A stretch of DNA of 64,000 nt. Source: Chrysemys picta bellii. Taxonomy: Eukaryota > Chordata > Testudines > Emydidae. The stretch covers positions 73,241,302-73,305,301 of the forward strand of contig NC_088799.1 of the NCBI RefSeq assembly GCF_011386835.1, given 5' to 3'. The first letter of the stretch is position 1; each line of letters begins with the position of its first letter. Both the position numbers and the translations under genes were made by a program. The notes under the pieces were generated by a model. That model saw only the letters and a program-made list of their open reading frames with translations. It was not told the DNA's origin and made no database searches. Shown here piece by piece: positions 10,084 through 22,384 of the stretch.

Positions 10084-10683
10084 GCCTTGGATACCACTTG
10101 TAGGGTGACCCAAACACACTCCTAGTCCCGGATTTCTCCCCCCAAAAAGTGTATAGAGGGCTGGACAATACACCTATATTAGGTCCATTGTCCCTTTAAA
10201 GGGATCAATATATAATAGTCGGCTACCTTAAATGGAGATACCCAAACAATTCCCAACACTAGATTAGTTTTAATTAAAAAATAAAACAAGATAGTTTAAC
10301 TAGAAAGAGATTTTAAGTGAGTAGGACATTAAAGTTAGAAACGGTTAAAAGAGAAATAAAGATAAAAGGCTTCCTAGTACTAAAACTTAACAAACTAGAC
10401 TTGTTCAAAGTGAAGTCCCTAGCCACGTGTTCCCAGTAACATTGCTGACCAAATTCTCAGGCCAGATCTGCACCCCAAGTTCAAAGACTGTTTCTTTTGT
10501 CATCTTAGGTGAAAGAGAAAGAGAGAGAGAGACAATATCTGGGGTGTTTTTGCCCATCACTTTTATAGTTCAGTTACCCTTGAAATGCATTTTCCTCAGG
10601 TATCAGAGGGGTAGCCATGTTAGTCTGAATCTGTAAAAACCAACAGAGGGTCCTGTGGCACCTTTAAGACTAACAGGAGTATT

Positions 10684-10722
10684 GGAGCATAAGCTTTCGT
10701 GGGTGAATGCCCACTTCATCAG
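10684..10722 (-). ncRNA. hammerhead-like motif, left arm
   Basis: Minus strand CUGAUGA, perfect stem II with a short loop, GAAA, stem III of three pairs with UUAU loop, cleavage-position C. All conserved core residues are present. Stem I is not formed by immediate flanks. Confidence 0.55.
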
Positions 10723-10730
10723 ACTTGTGT

Positions 10731-10769
10731 CTGATGAAGTGGGCATTCACCCACGAAAGCTTATGCTCC
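10731..10769 (+). ncRNA. hammerhead-like motif, right arm
   Basis: Same core as the left arm on the plus strand; the two motifs are only 8 nt apart and in opposite orientation, so each transcript of this locus carries one sense copy. Confidence 0.55.
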
Positions 10770-11240
10770 AATACTCCTGTTAGTCTTAAAGGTGCCACAG
10801 GACCCTCTGTTGCATTTTCCTCAGGGTTATCCCTGGATAAAGTTCCTTCTCGCTGTGAGAATGGAGACATGGAGTATCATAGTGAAAGAGGCTTCCTGCT
10901 ATTCACAAAAATGCAGATTTTCCTTGTCTCTTTTGCTGTCTCAAGGACCTTATTTACTACACACATGTAAATTGAGGTAAACTCACGTTCCCTTGTTTAA
11001 GATAGACCTGCTTGACCATTCCTGTTTAATCAGGGCTACGTAGATTTGAACATGTGCTACCAACATCCTTCTGGTGGAATTCATAACTTTACATACAATG
11101 TTACTACTTACATTTCACCATGATATTATTGGCCAGCAAGATGTTAGTTTCCAAACGATACCTTGCAAGGCATATTATGTACAAAAGGTCATTACAATAG
11201 TGTGTAGGGTGTGAATACGAGGTGCATTTGGTCACAGCCT

Positions 11241-12376
11241 GGAATGCCAGGACTAAAATTACTTTTTTCATAATGTTGTAGGATCTTTAATAAACCACAA
11301 GCTTTCTGGATTTCAGTTTTACATATCTTTCAAACCTGGTACCTCTAGCAGCATAGCTAATACTTGGTTGGGACATTGTCTTCTGCTGAATCTGCAATAT
11401 TGTTTCCCATAGAAATCTTACTTTTTTTATTTATTTCCTTCATCTAAGTATAGACCAAGCCTAATGCTGTTAGTCCTTTTGGACTTACTTGGCTAGTTTT
11501 CAACCTATGCACGCACCCATCAGGGTGTTCACATTTGGAAGTCTGGCCCATTATTCTTATTACACTTTTCTGTACAAGATAGTATCAGAGAAGATGTAGT
11601 ACTTTTGTGTAGCTCAGTAATAGATGTACTTTTGATTAATAATTGATTCCTGGATAGAAATTGGTTACTACAGGAAAAATAGCTGAACTTGCAAATGTTG
11701 TTTATAATGCGCATTTAAAGAATTGTGGTTGTGAGAAGTTGGTTATGGAACAGAATTTTTTTCTTTATACAAGGAGAAGTGAGTAGGGAATTAAAAAGTT
11801 TGGCTGTTTTAAAAATAGTATTTAGCAATAATGTCTATGTAACCATGACAGTTTGATCAGGATTACATATTTAATCTTTGTTGACTTAATTGTGCAGTAA
11901 TTTAATTCATCCACTGTAATTAACAGAAGTCTCATCTGCGAGGACCTGTGGCTCACGTGGATAATTTTATAATTCATTCTTGCAGTTCAAAGTGTGTTGT
12001 GCAGCAACAGCCCAAGAATATAATCCTACAAAGCGGTGAGCATCCACAATTTCTGGTGAAGTCAAAGCGCTTAGGATGCTCAGAGTCTCAAAGGGTTGGA
12101 CACTAAAATCGGTAGTTGATTCATAACATGATTAGGATTCCTTACTCTCTTAAGAAATACTCTTACAATGGCCTTTTTTCTCTTAACCATGATTGGCAGA
12201 CTTCAAATATTTCTTAATAATGTTATCTTGAGAGACACTGGAAGATAAATGAATTCTTTATAGACTGCAAATTTAATTTTTACATGGTTACAAAATTATC
12301 CCAAAAGTAATTTTTATAGTAGTGAATCTAGGCAGAATTGTTGAAATGGGTAATTATTCTGATATCTTGTTCTTCG
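11241..12376. other. non-coding, apparently unique
   Basis: AT-rich; short ORFs only. Nothing recognisable beyond simple T- and A-rich runs. Confidence 0.45.
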
Positions 12377-12388
12377 TTATTTTAAATA

Positions 12389-12520
12389 TCAGGGGGTAGC
12401 CGTGTTAGTCTGTATCTACAAAAACAACAACGTGGGTAAAAACCTCACTTCTTCAGATCCACGAAAGCTTATGCCCAAATAAATCTGTTAGTCTTTAAGG
12501 TGCCACCAGACTCCTTGTTA
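12389..12520. mobile_element. Penelope-like short insertion, rearranged
   Basis: 132 bp between 12-bp copies of TTATTTTAAATA (12377-12388, 12521-12532). The left part starts TCAGGGGGTAGCCGTG, like the other copies. The hammerhead segment is split: CTGAAGA and its stem strand are on the minus strand (about 12431-12458), whereas CCACGAAAGCTTATG follows on the plus strand. The inversion junction therefore lies inside stem II. Confidence 0.6.
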
Positions 12521-13164
12521 TTATTTTAAATAATACTTGAAAAGCCTCAGTGTATTAATTTAGTTCTGTAGTAGCTCACTGTTTTCATCATATTGATCAC
12601 TGTATCGCATCCTAAAACCACATTCTGGTCATTTCTGTTACATTGCCTTCTATAGTCTCTCCATCCCTCCAGGCTATTGAAAAGGCAGCAGCTAAAGTCA
12701 TTTCCTTTTCAATGGCACAGATCTGATAGCCCCTGCTCCTTGAATCCCCTCACTAATTTCCTGTATATCTTGTACCCACATTTTAATGCCTTGCATGTCT
12801 CCTCACCATCCCAGGTTAGAATTTTTTCCCTTGCTTTTTTCCTCCCCTAAGTATGGGTTAGATCCAACTTTTTCTCAAGTGTCTCCATTTATTTCCATGG
12901 TATTTGGATCACTTTTAGTTTTTAAATTCTTCCAGGCATGCCTTACTCTGTATTTTCCAAATAAATGACTAATGGCACATAAATTAACAAAAACAAACAA
13001 ACGGAAACCACAACCCACCACCACCTAGGCAAAGCAAGGCATAGCCTAAACGTAATGAGGCAAACTAAAAATTTGGTTTCCCTCTGTTTTTTAAATTTCC
13101 TCATGGGAATCGATGCTGACACTTCCCAGAGTTAACATGCTTCATTGTGCCCCCCTATAAACAC

Positions 13165-13440
13165 TAGCACACGTGTATCTTGCCTTGATGTTTGACTTAC
13201 TCAGTTAGCTCTCTTGTGTGTTTAATCTAAACTGATATTTCACCTGTTTTGATATATAACCTGCCTTGATGTTTGACTTTTTCTGATGTTAACTTGCTCT
13301 GATGTTTAACCTGATCCAGTGTTCGGATTTGATCCATTGATTAACCGAATCTGATGTGTAACTCAGCCCAGTGTGCAGATGATCTGATACTGACAGGATA
13401 CAAAATTGACAAGACTCAATGTTGACAGCATCAGAATAAT
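13165..13440 (+). repeat. decayed minisatellite
   Basis: Loosely repeated phrases built on CTGATGTTTGACTT / CTGATGTTTAACCTG, spaced roughly 25-30 bp, recur about eight to ten times with drift. Looks like an old tandem array. The flanks 12533-13164 and 13441-13800 show no clear element. Confidence 0.5.
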
Positions 13441-13804
13441 TTTAGACTGCTGTTGAGAATATCATATTAAAAAATACAGCCTTTTAAAGTCAGAATTCTA
13501 AACAAATCTCACACACTATCATGAATTTTATGGCAAAGAATACTAAAATTTCTTAGTAACATCTTCATTTCAGAATTTTGGTCATTTGAATTTTTATTAA
13601 TTGTTTTGTCTTATTTCTTGACCACAGTATTATTGAATTCATAACTTAGTAGTGGTAAAGATACCTTAATCAAAATGGTTTGTATAATTAATTATGATAT
13701 CACTTCTGTTCCCACTGAAGTCAATGGAGTACAATGAAACCCTATGTGAAGAAAAGAACAATTCCTGAAATATTTGGCATTTGTTCTGAAAATTTATTTA
13801 TTTG

Positions 13805-14833
13805 AGAACATAAGAATGGTCATATTGGATCAGACCAAAGGTCATCTAGCCCAGTATCCTGTCTTCTGACAGTGGCCAATGCCAGGTGCTTCAGAGAGAA
13901 TGAACAGAACAGGTAATCGTCAAGAGATCCATCCCATCACCCATTTCCAGCTTCCGGCAAACAAAGGCTAGGGACACCATCCTGGCTAATAGCCATTGAT
14001 GGACCTATCCTTCATGAACTTATCTAGTTCCTTTTTGAACCCAGTTATAGTCTTGGTCTTCGCAACATCCTCTGGCAAAGAGTTCCACAGGCTGACTGTG
14101 CATTGTGTGAAGAAATACTTCCTTTTGTTTGTTTTAAACTTATTGTCTATTAATTTCATTTTGTGTCCCCTAGTTCTTGTGTTATGAGAAGGAGTAAATA
14201 GCACTTCCTTATTTACTTTCTCCACACCAGTTATGATTTTATAGACTTCTATCATATCCCCCCTTATTTGTCTCTTTTCCAAGCTGAAAAGTCCCAGTCT
14301 TATTAATCTCTTCTCATATGAAAGCTGTTCCATACCCCTAATCATTTTTGTTGCCCTTTTCTATACAATTTTCAATTCCAATATATCTTTTTTTGAGATG
14401 AGGCGATAAGACCTGCATTCAGTATTCAAAATGTGGGCCTACCATGGATTTATATAGAGAGAATATGATATTTTTTATCCCTTTCCTAATGATTCTCAAC
14501 ATTCTGTTAGCTTTTTTGACTGCAGCTGTACGTTGAGTGGATGTTTTCAGAGAACTATCCACAATGACTTCAAGATCACTTTCTTGTGTGGTAACAACTA
14601 ATTTGGACCCCATCATTTTATATGTATAGCAGGATTATGTTTCCTTCTGTGCATTACTTTGCATTTATCAAAATTGAATTTCACCTGCTATTTTGTTGCC
14701 CAATCACCCAGTTTTGTGAGATCCCTTTGTCACTCTTCACAGTCTGCTTTGGACTTAACTATCTTGAGTAATTTTGTATCATCTGCAAATTTTGCCACCT
14801 CACTGTTTACTCTTTTTTTTCAGATAATTTATT
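13805..14833 (-). mobile_element. CR1 LINE, 5'-truncated
   Basis: The minus strand encodes the C-terminal end of the CR1 polyprotein: [20 protein letters not shown] at the start of a 119-codon ORF (13986-14345), then the 3' UTR ending at GAACATAAGAATGG on the plus strand, a common turtle CR1 tail. Upstream 14419-14616 holds a decayed RT C-terminal region (AAVKKANRMLRIIRKGI, then MVGPHFEY). Interrupted by frame changes; not functional. Confidence 0.85.
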
Positions 14834-16856
14834 TTCCAGATAGCAAGCCACACACTTTTCTTCCAGCACTGTAAGTTGTATTGGTTGAATTCTGGGGTTA
14901 TTTTTGAATGTAAGAGAAAATCAGCTGTGCAATTCTGTTAAACCATCTACAGAGTTAGTCATCAGTAAACACTGAGGCCTCTAAGGTGTATCTGTGTCAC
15001 ATACAGTGCAACAGCTGTCCCTGACACATGTTTGATTCCCTTCCCCTCGAAAAATCTTGCTTTTTATCTTAGATTTTATATTAATAAATTATTCTGTATG
15101 CTAAGTATTAAAACATTTCTGCAGTGATGAATACATGTTTATCTTCTACTTACTGGCACATCAGAATAAGACTCTAAACTTTAAAAAAAGTATTTCTCTT
15201 TTGAGGATGTCTCACTCCTAAATAACTAACACTTTCTGACTGGGGTGTCACATTCTCACTGAACATTTAATAACTGAAGGGATATCTCTCTTGAGGTTAG
15301 TATTTCAAGAAGAAAGTCTCCCACTGATTTAAATTAGACTTTTGAGATTCAAAAGTTTGCATTTTCATGTGTATAAGGATCCTGGGTTAGACATAGTCCT
15401 ATTTTTCAACCCTAATGGGTCAGTCTTGATTCAAGAGTTCTGTGACAGGGCAAAGTTGGAAAAACTACATTTTTCTAAAAACCTGTTGATAGTTTGACAG
15501 AAACCCATTTTAATTAGGATTGTCTCCCAAAATGTATCTTTCCAGGGATGGTGCTTTTAAGATTCAGAAATTTGGCTTGTGTGGGTTTTTTGCTGAAGAC
15601 TGTGAGATTGCTTCTCAGCAGTATACAATGCTAATGCTTTTATTTTACATATCTGCTTTTGACTTCATGAAAACATAGCACAGCTTTCCATTCTGTTTTA
15701 TCAAAAAGCAGCATGTGTGCACGTGCACTTACGATCTCCCTAATTCTTAACAGCAAAGTTTATTTTTATCACATCGTTCTCAAGGTATATTAGAAGACTT
15801 CTAAAGGCCATATAATTCACGTTGTCCACAGTAGAGCTTACAGATGAATAAGATGTCAATAAGAATTGTGTTAGTTAATTGAGGGCAGTGAATGACTTAA
15901 ATATGAGATAATGTAATAATAGCATGGCAAATTCAGATTGGGATTTTTATTCTCACTCATTCTCTTGAGTGAAATGACAGAACACCCATACTTTTCTATA
16001 GCATTTGAATTTTAAAAGTGACTGTCCATATGTCAACTATTAGCTAGGTGCCCCGTGTATTTTTCCTGACAGTTGATCTTTCTGGCTTCTTGGTAAGCTG
16101 AGAATTCTGCCCCTTAAAGCTTTCTTGTGACATGGACGGTATAGTACTTAAGAGACAAAATGCCTTCTCCTGCTCTTTTTGAAGTCAGTGGCAAAATTTT
16201 CCATCAACTTCAGTGAGAGGAGAATTGGACACACCGAAGGGTATATGTATATAGTGTCATATACATCTTTGATAAACCAGGGCTGAGTCCCTACTCTGTA
16301 ATTACTCAAATGATATTAAAGGAGTAACACACACTCACACTTTCTTTTAAAAATTTTTACTTCAGGGAAAAAAAGGAATATGAAACTGCAAACACATGAG
16401 CAGTATCATTAGATCGAGAGAGTCTATAAATCAAATGACAACAGCAAAGCGTAATCTTAAGACATCAAGGGAAATACATATGTAAAGTGTGGCCAGAAAA
16501 CATACACAATTCAAACATAGCAAGTTCAGCTGGAAGAGGATACCTACATAACATCCCAAAGGAATTTCACTTAAAGGACCCTGATCATATTGGTCCACTA
16601 GAAGAATTAATCCTCCTTGAAGTCTTTTGAAGGCGGCTAGATTTCTTCATACCTGAGAATTTCAAACTAGGCTGATCAATTCACATTTCATTACTGCTTT
16701 GCCCAGCCATAAAGTTAAACTTCAACTATTGTGATATTCAGTTTTCTTGACAGAACAAAACAAAAAAGGAGGCAGTGCAATTTTGTGGTAATTTCTGCAA
16801 CAGAGAGATTGGCCACTCCTAACTCAAAAGAATGTAAGAAAGAGTTAAATGGGATC
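14834..16856. other. non-coding, apparently unique
   Basis: AT-rich with no ORF above background and no recognised repeat boundary. Confidence 0.45.
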
Positions 16857-16864
16857 AGTGTATT

Positions 16865-17031
16865 CAGGGCCATTGAAACCCATTAGGTGACCTAGGTGGT
16901 CGCCTGGGGTGCTAACATTTTGGGGGCGGTGACCGCGGCGGCCGGATCTTTGGCCGCCCCGGTCATCGGTGGTAATTCGGGGGCGGGACCTTCCGCCGCC
17001 TAGGGTGGAAAAAAAGTTGGCGGCGCTCCTG
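16865..17031. mobile_element. GC-rich hAT-type MITE
   Basis: A 167-bp GC-rich island in AT-rich DNA, starting CAGGGCCATTG and ending CGCTCCTG, flanked by AGTGTATT (16857-16864) and AGTGTATC (17032-17039), a 7/8 match to an 8-bp duplication. Non-coding. Confidence 0.65.
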
Positions 17032-17039
17032 AGTGTATC

Positions 17040-20000
17040 ACATCCAATTTTAGCTTCTTTCTTAATATTTTTGAAATGAAGGCAAGCCTTCATCTGTGCT
17101 TCATATTGTATATTAGTTATAGCTCTTAATTTTCAGTCTAGTCATTCTGTGTCACCACCTCTTATAAAAGGAAAGAAATTACCACAAGAAAGATCTTTTG
17201 AAAACGTATCCTCCAAACCTTTGAAGTCCTAAATATGAAACACTCAAATGAAAGAGGTAATGTGGCTGATTGTTAGTCTGAAAATTACAAAGGAAATTCT
17301 TCTCTTTAGAAAGATCTGGAAGTCCAATGACGTATTTCTCCCCAATAACTTGCAGTTTTCTCTTGGTCTAGCTAAGCAAATATCCTTTTAAGAGAGATGC
17401 TGGATTATGGTACTTCATCGCATCAGCTCAGCTTAATCTTTGTAATCTTTAACAGGAAAAACCAAGTTAAGCATTGAGGCATTCCTTGGAACATTATCAC
17501 TTACAAATACAGTATTTAATAACGTGGAAGTCAAGTTTATGGAAAGGTAGAAAAATACCCAAATACATTGCATTCACACAGTTGCCTAAGTAAATGTACG
17601 CACACAAAATATCACATTACATATTCTGCAAACAACCTGCACAAGTTATAAGAAAAACAAAACTCTCTTTAGTTTTAGTTTAGTTTTCAGGGTTATTCAA
17701 AGATAAAGGAGGGTAGAAGTAGGAGTATGATTCAAGCAAGTCAGTCTGTTCCTTTCAATTGTACCTCATCTTAGCTCAAATTTATTTCCATCTTGTATAA
17801 ATCTGTTTAAGCACATTTTAATAATGTGATCGAGTTTTTATTAATCTCCATTACTAAATATTCCTTCACCATTATTTATTATTATGTATATATTTATTTG
17901 CACCTGTCCATCACTTAAGTTTGGGCCCTGGTAATTTGGGAAGTATGAGTTAGGAATTGGAAGAAGGTGAATAACTTTGCATATAGAATTTTTGAGTTCC
18001 TGTGGCTACTCAACTTTTCCTTCTGTGTAAACAGACACCTACAGAAGCAGAGATACAAGCACAATTTCTGAATATTTGCTGTGAGGTGTGGAGTACTGCT
18101 CTTTATTCCTTTTTTCAAGCTTTTGATTCAAAGTACGTTACACTGGAAAGGATAAAACAAATGGTGTACAAACAAGATTTCAGTTAGGATTAATTGCCTA
18201 TTGAAAATGAAATAGTGAATTAGAAGGGGATATCAAGAAAAATAAAAATATATTAAGAAGGTGGGGAGGTTTCAGAGGCACAAATGAGTTAGGCATCCAA
18301 GTCTCATGGACTGCCAATAGGACTTGAGTGTTTGTCTACTCTTTGTGCCTTTTAATAATGGCCCAAGCTCATGAATTAGGAGATGAGAGAAAATTGAAAA
18401 AAAGTTAACTCATAAGGGAATTTTATGGCTTTAGAGTGGATTCGGAGCCTATGCTACCAAGGACCCTCAATGCATAATGGCGTTGTCCAAGCCCTGTGCC
18501 TGATAAATCCATCCTCAGGCATGAGTATTTGCTGAATTAGAAATATCTTGCTTGCCAGTAATTGCAATAATTACTCTCAGTAGGGGTTTGCTGAAAAATT
18601 ATATTCTGTCAAACAGATGTGTTGAAAAGCCTGTGGGAAGGTAAGCTCTTTGCCTACTTGCCACAGATAGACTGTGCCACACATTCCATCTCCAAAGTCA
18701 AAGCTAGACCCTCAGTATATAACATACAAAAATTTCATAAAATAATGTTAAAAAAGTTAGTCAAACATCATTGCCAACAAAAATCAGTCATGTGAAAATA
18801 ATTTTAGTAGGTTGACAGTAATTTCATTATGAATTATTCTGTTGCTATTATAAAAGCCAGTGCTAGCTAACAGGCACTATGCATCTTTAAAAATAAGGAA
18901 AAACTTGGTATACTATGACAGTGTTGTAAAATGCTGACTTGAAAATAGTAACCACTATGCTTTCAAATGCATGGCGTATTTGTTTTCTAAAGTTGCTCTC
19001 ATTTGTTGGGGATAAGGATTAAAAGTGAGATTTTGTTTTTTGTTTATTCTCAGTCCAGTAGGTGTTGTTTATATGGGATGGAATTCAGGATATAATTCTA
19101 CCATTCCATATGGTATAAAATCACTAATATTCATTGGTGTGGCAATGCATTACCATTGCAAATAGAAGGATTATAATATGTAGATGAAATCCATTTTAAA
19201 ATATTCAACATAAAAGCTTATCATTACTATAGTTGAACAGACCAGCAAATTAAATACTGTCCAGCGTGATTGAATTTTACTTGAATTGTTGCCAGGGTTG
19301 TGGAAGAAAAGAACAATTATATACGAGGCTAATTTTTTTTAATGTAAAAATATGACCAAAAATCAAGTAATTACATTGTTGAAAGAAAGATAGATTTTAT
19401 TTTCATTTTATTTGGGTGGGAGGTATACAGGAAAACCATAATCATGGAGCAGGTTTACCCAGTACTAAAACAAATAGACTGAATCGATGAGGAAGAAATA
19501 GAAAATATAGCCAAACGGTGAGTTTGACCAATAAAAAGCCATCTAAATGGAGAAGAGCAGATGCTCCTGCTTTAGAACTTCAGTTCATAAAATACATTAA
19601 ACCATAGCATGTCAAAAATGTTGTGTCGCAGGTGACTTCAGCACAATGATCTGATATTTAACCTTCTGCACTGCTATGTTACTTTGGAGATTAATTTTCC
19701 TGGCATATTACTTTTACCGTGCATCTAATTTATATGCATATTAGTCAGTGCAAATAGGGATATTGCACACACCAGTGACCAATTGTTTGAATCATTACCT
19801 TTTTCCAAACCCCATATTGGACTTTGGAATCATAGATCAAAGTATAAGTAGTCCAATCACAAGAATCTCCCATTCCAAAGCTGTGAAAAGCAAGTCCTTC
19901 AGGACTGTCCATATTGGCTCCTGTATTGGCTGATATCATAACTGCCCATCCATCATATGTTTCCTTGTTGCTCAGCAATCATGTTCCTGTAATGGGAATG

Positions 20001-22384
20001 GTAACTATTTTCCCATCCCATTAACCTTGTTAGGTACTCAAAGAAAGTCAATTAACTTCAGGTGGCTTGGCCGATCTGTATATTACAGATTACTTAGCCT
20101 AACCCCATTCTTGCCTTCTGCTAACTTGTCTCAACTCTTTCAAGGTCTGATGTGTGTGTCAAATTAGAGAGAATGTGTCCCTCCCATTCCACCTCCCCTT
20201 AAAACATCTGACTGCCCACTGCCATCACTGGAAATACCTTTGTTACCCAGCTGGTTTAAAGCAACCAGTCACAGGAGGAAGAAGAAGAAGAGTTGATAAA
20301 ATAAATGAGGAGGAGGAAGAGGAGAAGCTATGATAATCATTTACTATGGCTGTTCCCAGTCCAGGAATGGAAAGGAGAAAGGTAAGAGGAGTCCGTCAAG
20401 GTGCTGTGTCAGGGATACAGCCAACAGTGACCATGGTCTGCAATTTTAAATGTATTTGTAAAGAGCATATCAGAGCAACATAAATAATCTGTTATCCAAT
20501 TCATATACATCATGTAAACATCAGGAGATTGTGCCCAGTTCCTATACATGACACTAGTATTACCAAGGTGAAATAGAAATACAACTTGCAGAAAATTGGT
20601 CAAAATAGAGTCAGATTTGTGAAAAGGATTGAAAGGGTTTGTAAAGGTTTTTTTTGTGCAAGAAGAATGTTAAAGGAGATGTTTATTGAGATTTGCTTCT
20701 GTTTGGAAGTGGAAATGAATTTTATAATGTATAATGTATGTAGAACTGTTAAAGCTAGGTTGAATAAAGGCAAATGGATCCAGTGGATATGTAGATTAAC
20801 TGATTTTTTTCTTGAATTGGATGCATGAATTAGTGTACGTGTACTACATGTGTAGATATTGATTCATAAATGTAATTGTCCATCATGAAATCAATAAATT
20901 AACATCAAAAGATGATAAAATTAAATCTAAAATTATTGGTATGTTAGGCACAAATATATAAAAAAGAAATACTTAAAAATCTCTACATATGACATTTAAA
21001 AGTTGTAAAAATTTCAGTTGTGGAATAGAAGAGATGGAACTATTTCTGGGTAAGGTATTTAAAGCAAAGTAATACAGTGAAAGATAATTCAGTTAATCTT
21101 GGCACAAATAAAAAAAATCAGAAGCAATGATATAAAATAGAAATGATAGCTCTGCATTCAAGTGTTTCTCTCTTTCATTAAGATTTCTCATTTATATATT
21201 CCTGTTAATGGCTTTTGAAGTGAGCATTGTGCTACTGTAGGAACCTGTAGCTTGTCTTCGTACAGGAAACATTTGGGTATTTGTGATTTGATAGGGTCTA
21301 TTTTGGGTTTGAAATGGTTTAAACCTCTTTCTATAGCTAGAATAAAGGGCATGTTGTTAGTCCAGGGATTTTCAGAGTAGTTTTCTGGGCATCTGTGATT
21401 GATTATTTCCCCCAGCACAAGTTAGGTGTGATAACTAAAGTTGGGCCTTGCATCTGTCAATTAACTTCAGAGAAGAAAGATCTCTAAGGAAGAGGACCAA
21501 AGTTTCCAAAAAATCTAGGTGTTTTTTTTTTACTTTTCCCCTCTGGCATTCTGCTGAAATGAGCTTTGTATGAGACCTCTGCTCTGAAGTTTGCTGAGGG
21601 AAGTCAAATCTTCCTGTTGGTGATGGTTGTAAGATTATTGAAAAAGCTCAGGTGAAAACATCTCTTGTTTCAACCTTCACCCAAGCTAGTTGCTCAGTAC
21701 TCCCTAAGCCGTTTTAGTCTGGGTACTGACCATGACACAGCAAAAAGACACTGCTGAATATCAGGGATCTTTCATATGTCCCTATTTCTGTCCCATGTGA
21801 TCAATCCCGAGCTGTCAGTTGCCTTGCCCAGTGTCTTGAGAACAGTCTGGCCAAGTTTCAATCTGAGATGGCAGTGATGAAGTGGGGAAATAACTAGAAG
21901 AGATGGTGAGGATTGTATCTGTTGCTTGCACTCTAGGCATCTGATCAAGTAGAAATAATGGTCAGGGTGTCTGGGTGGCAGGAGGCAACCTCTTGCTACC
22001 ATCGTCTATTTCTCTGCAGTGGTCTCATCTTAGGGAGACAATGAGCTCAATGTTTGCTGATGCAGAATATGGTAGCCTGTTTATTAAACATGTTTCACCA
22101 TACCCAGTGTCCAGTGTCTATCTGCATTCACTGCCTGTTAGTTTCTGGGTGGATTGTAAGTTGTTCATATTGATCTAAATGCATTGTGACCTAAATCTGG
22201 AATTCTATAAGGAGTAAAATGTGGAGAGCTCCCATTCTCTATGAAGGCCCCTAAGCTTTGGAAACTGCTCAAAATTCATTCTAAAATATTTCAACTCTGT
22301 TGGTCTTTGGGGCTTGCTGCAAAAATCATAATTTCTCCCAAGGCTTCTAGGTAGGGAAAAATAATGTGTCTAGATGACCGCAAA
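17040..22384. other. long non-coding stretch
   Basis: About 5.3 kb of mostly unique AT-rich DNA. A purine-rich patch (20270-20330, GAAGAAGAAG) and a 77-codon minus ORF at 19745-19978 (contains SFGMGDSCDWTTYTL) were inspected; neither can be tied to a family. Confidence 0.45.

Larger units (their letters stand above)
10601..10811. mobile_element. Penelope-like inverted pair with two hammerhead-like cores
   Basis: A 211-bp insertion flanked by the 14-bp duplication GCATTTTCCTCAGG (10587-10600 and 10812-10825). Left arm (10601-about 10726) and right arm (about 10727-10811) are head-to-head copies around CAGACTTGTGTCTG, nearly identical over at least 80 bp. Each arm carries CTGATGA, a GTGGG-CATTC-CCCAC hairpin, GAAA and GCTTATGC. 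The left arm extends to the family end TATCAGAGGGGTAGCC. Confidence 0.65.
10088..11236 (-). repeat. solo retroviral-type LTR, split by a Penelope-like insert
   Basis: The right edge is clear (plus strand ..TTTGGTCACA at 11236; minus strand therefore starts TGTGACCAAATGC). The minus strand has a TATA-type box at 10561-10568 (CTATAAAAG). The left edge is placed at TGGATACC because GCCT flanks both sides (10084-10087 and 11237-11240), a possible 4-bp duplication. No internal coding region, so probably a solo LTR of an endogenous retrovirus. Left edge and family are uncertain. Confidence 0.5.

Noticed and set aside
10507..10533. GA-rich repeat as a GAGA-type promoter element
   Set aside because: Short simple repeat inside an LTR; no supporting context.
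19745..19978. 77-codon minus ORF with a possible splice donor after it
   Set aside because: Protein-like in places but no recognisable family, no acceptor or partner exon; length is within background.
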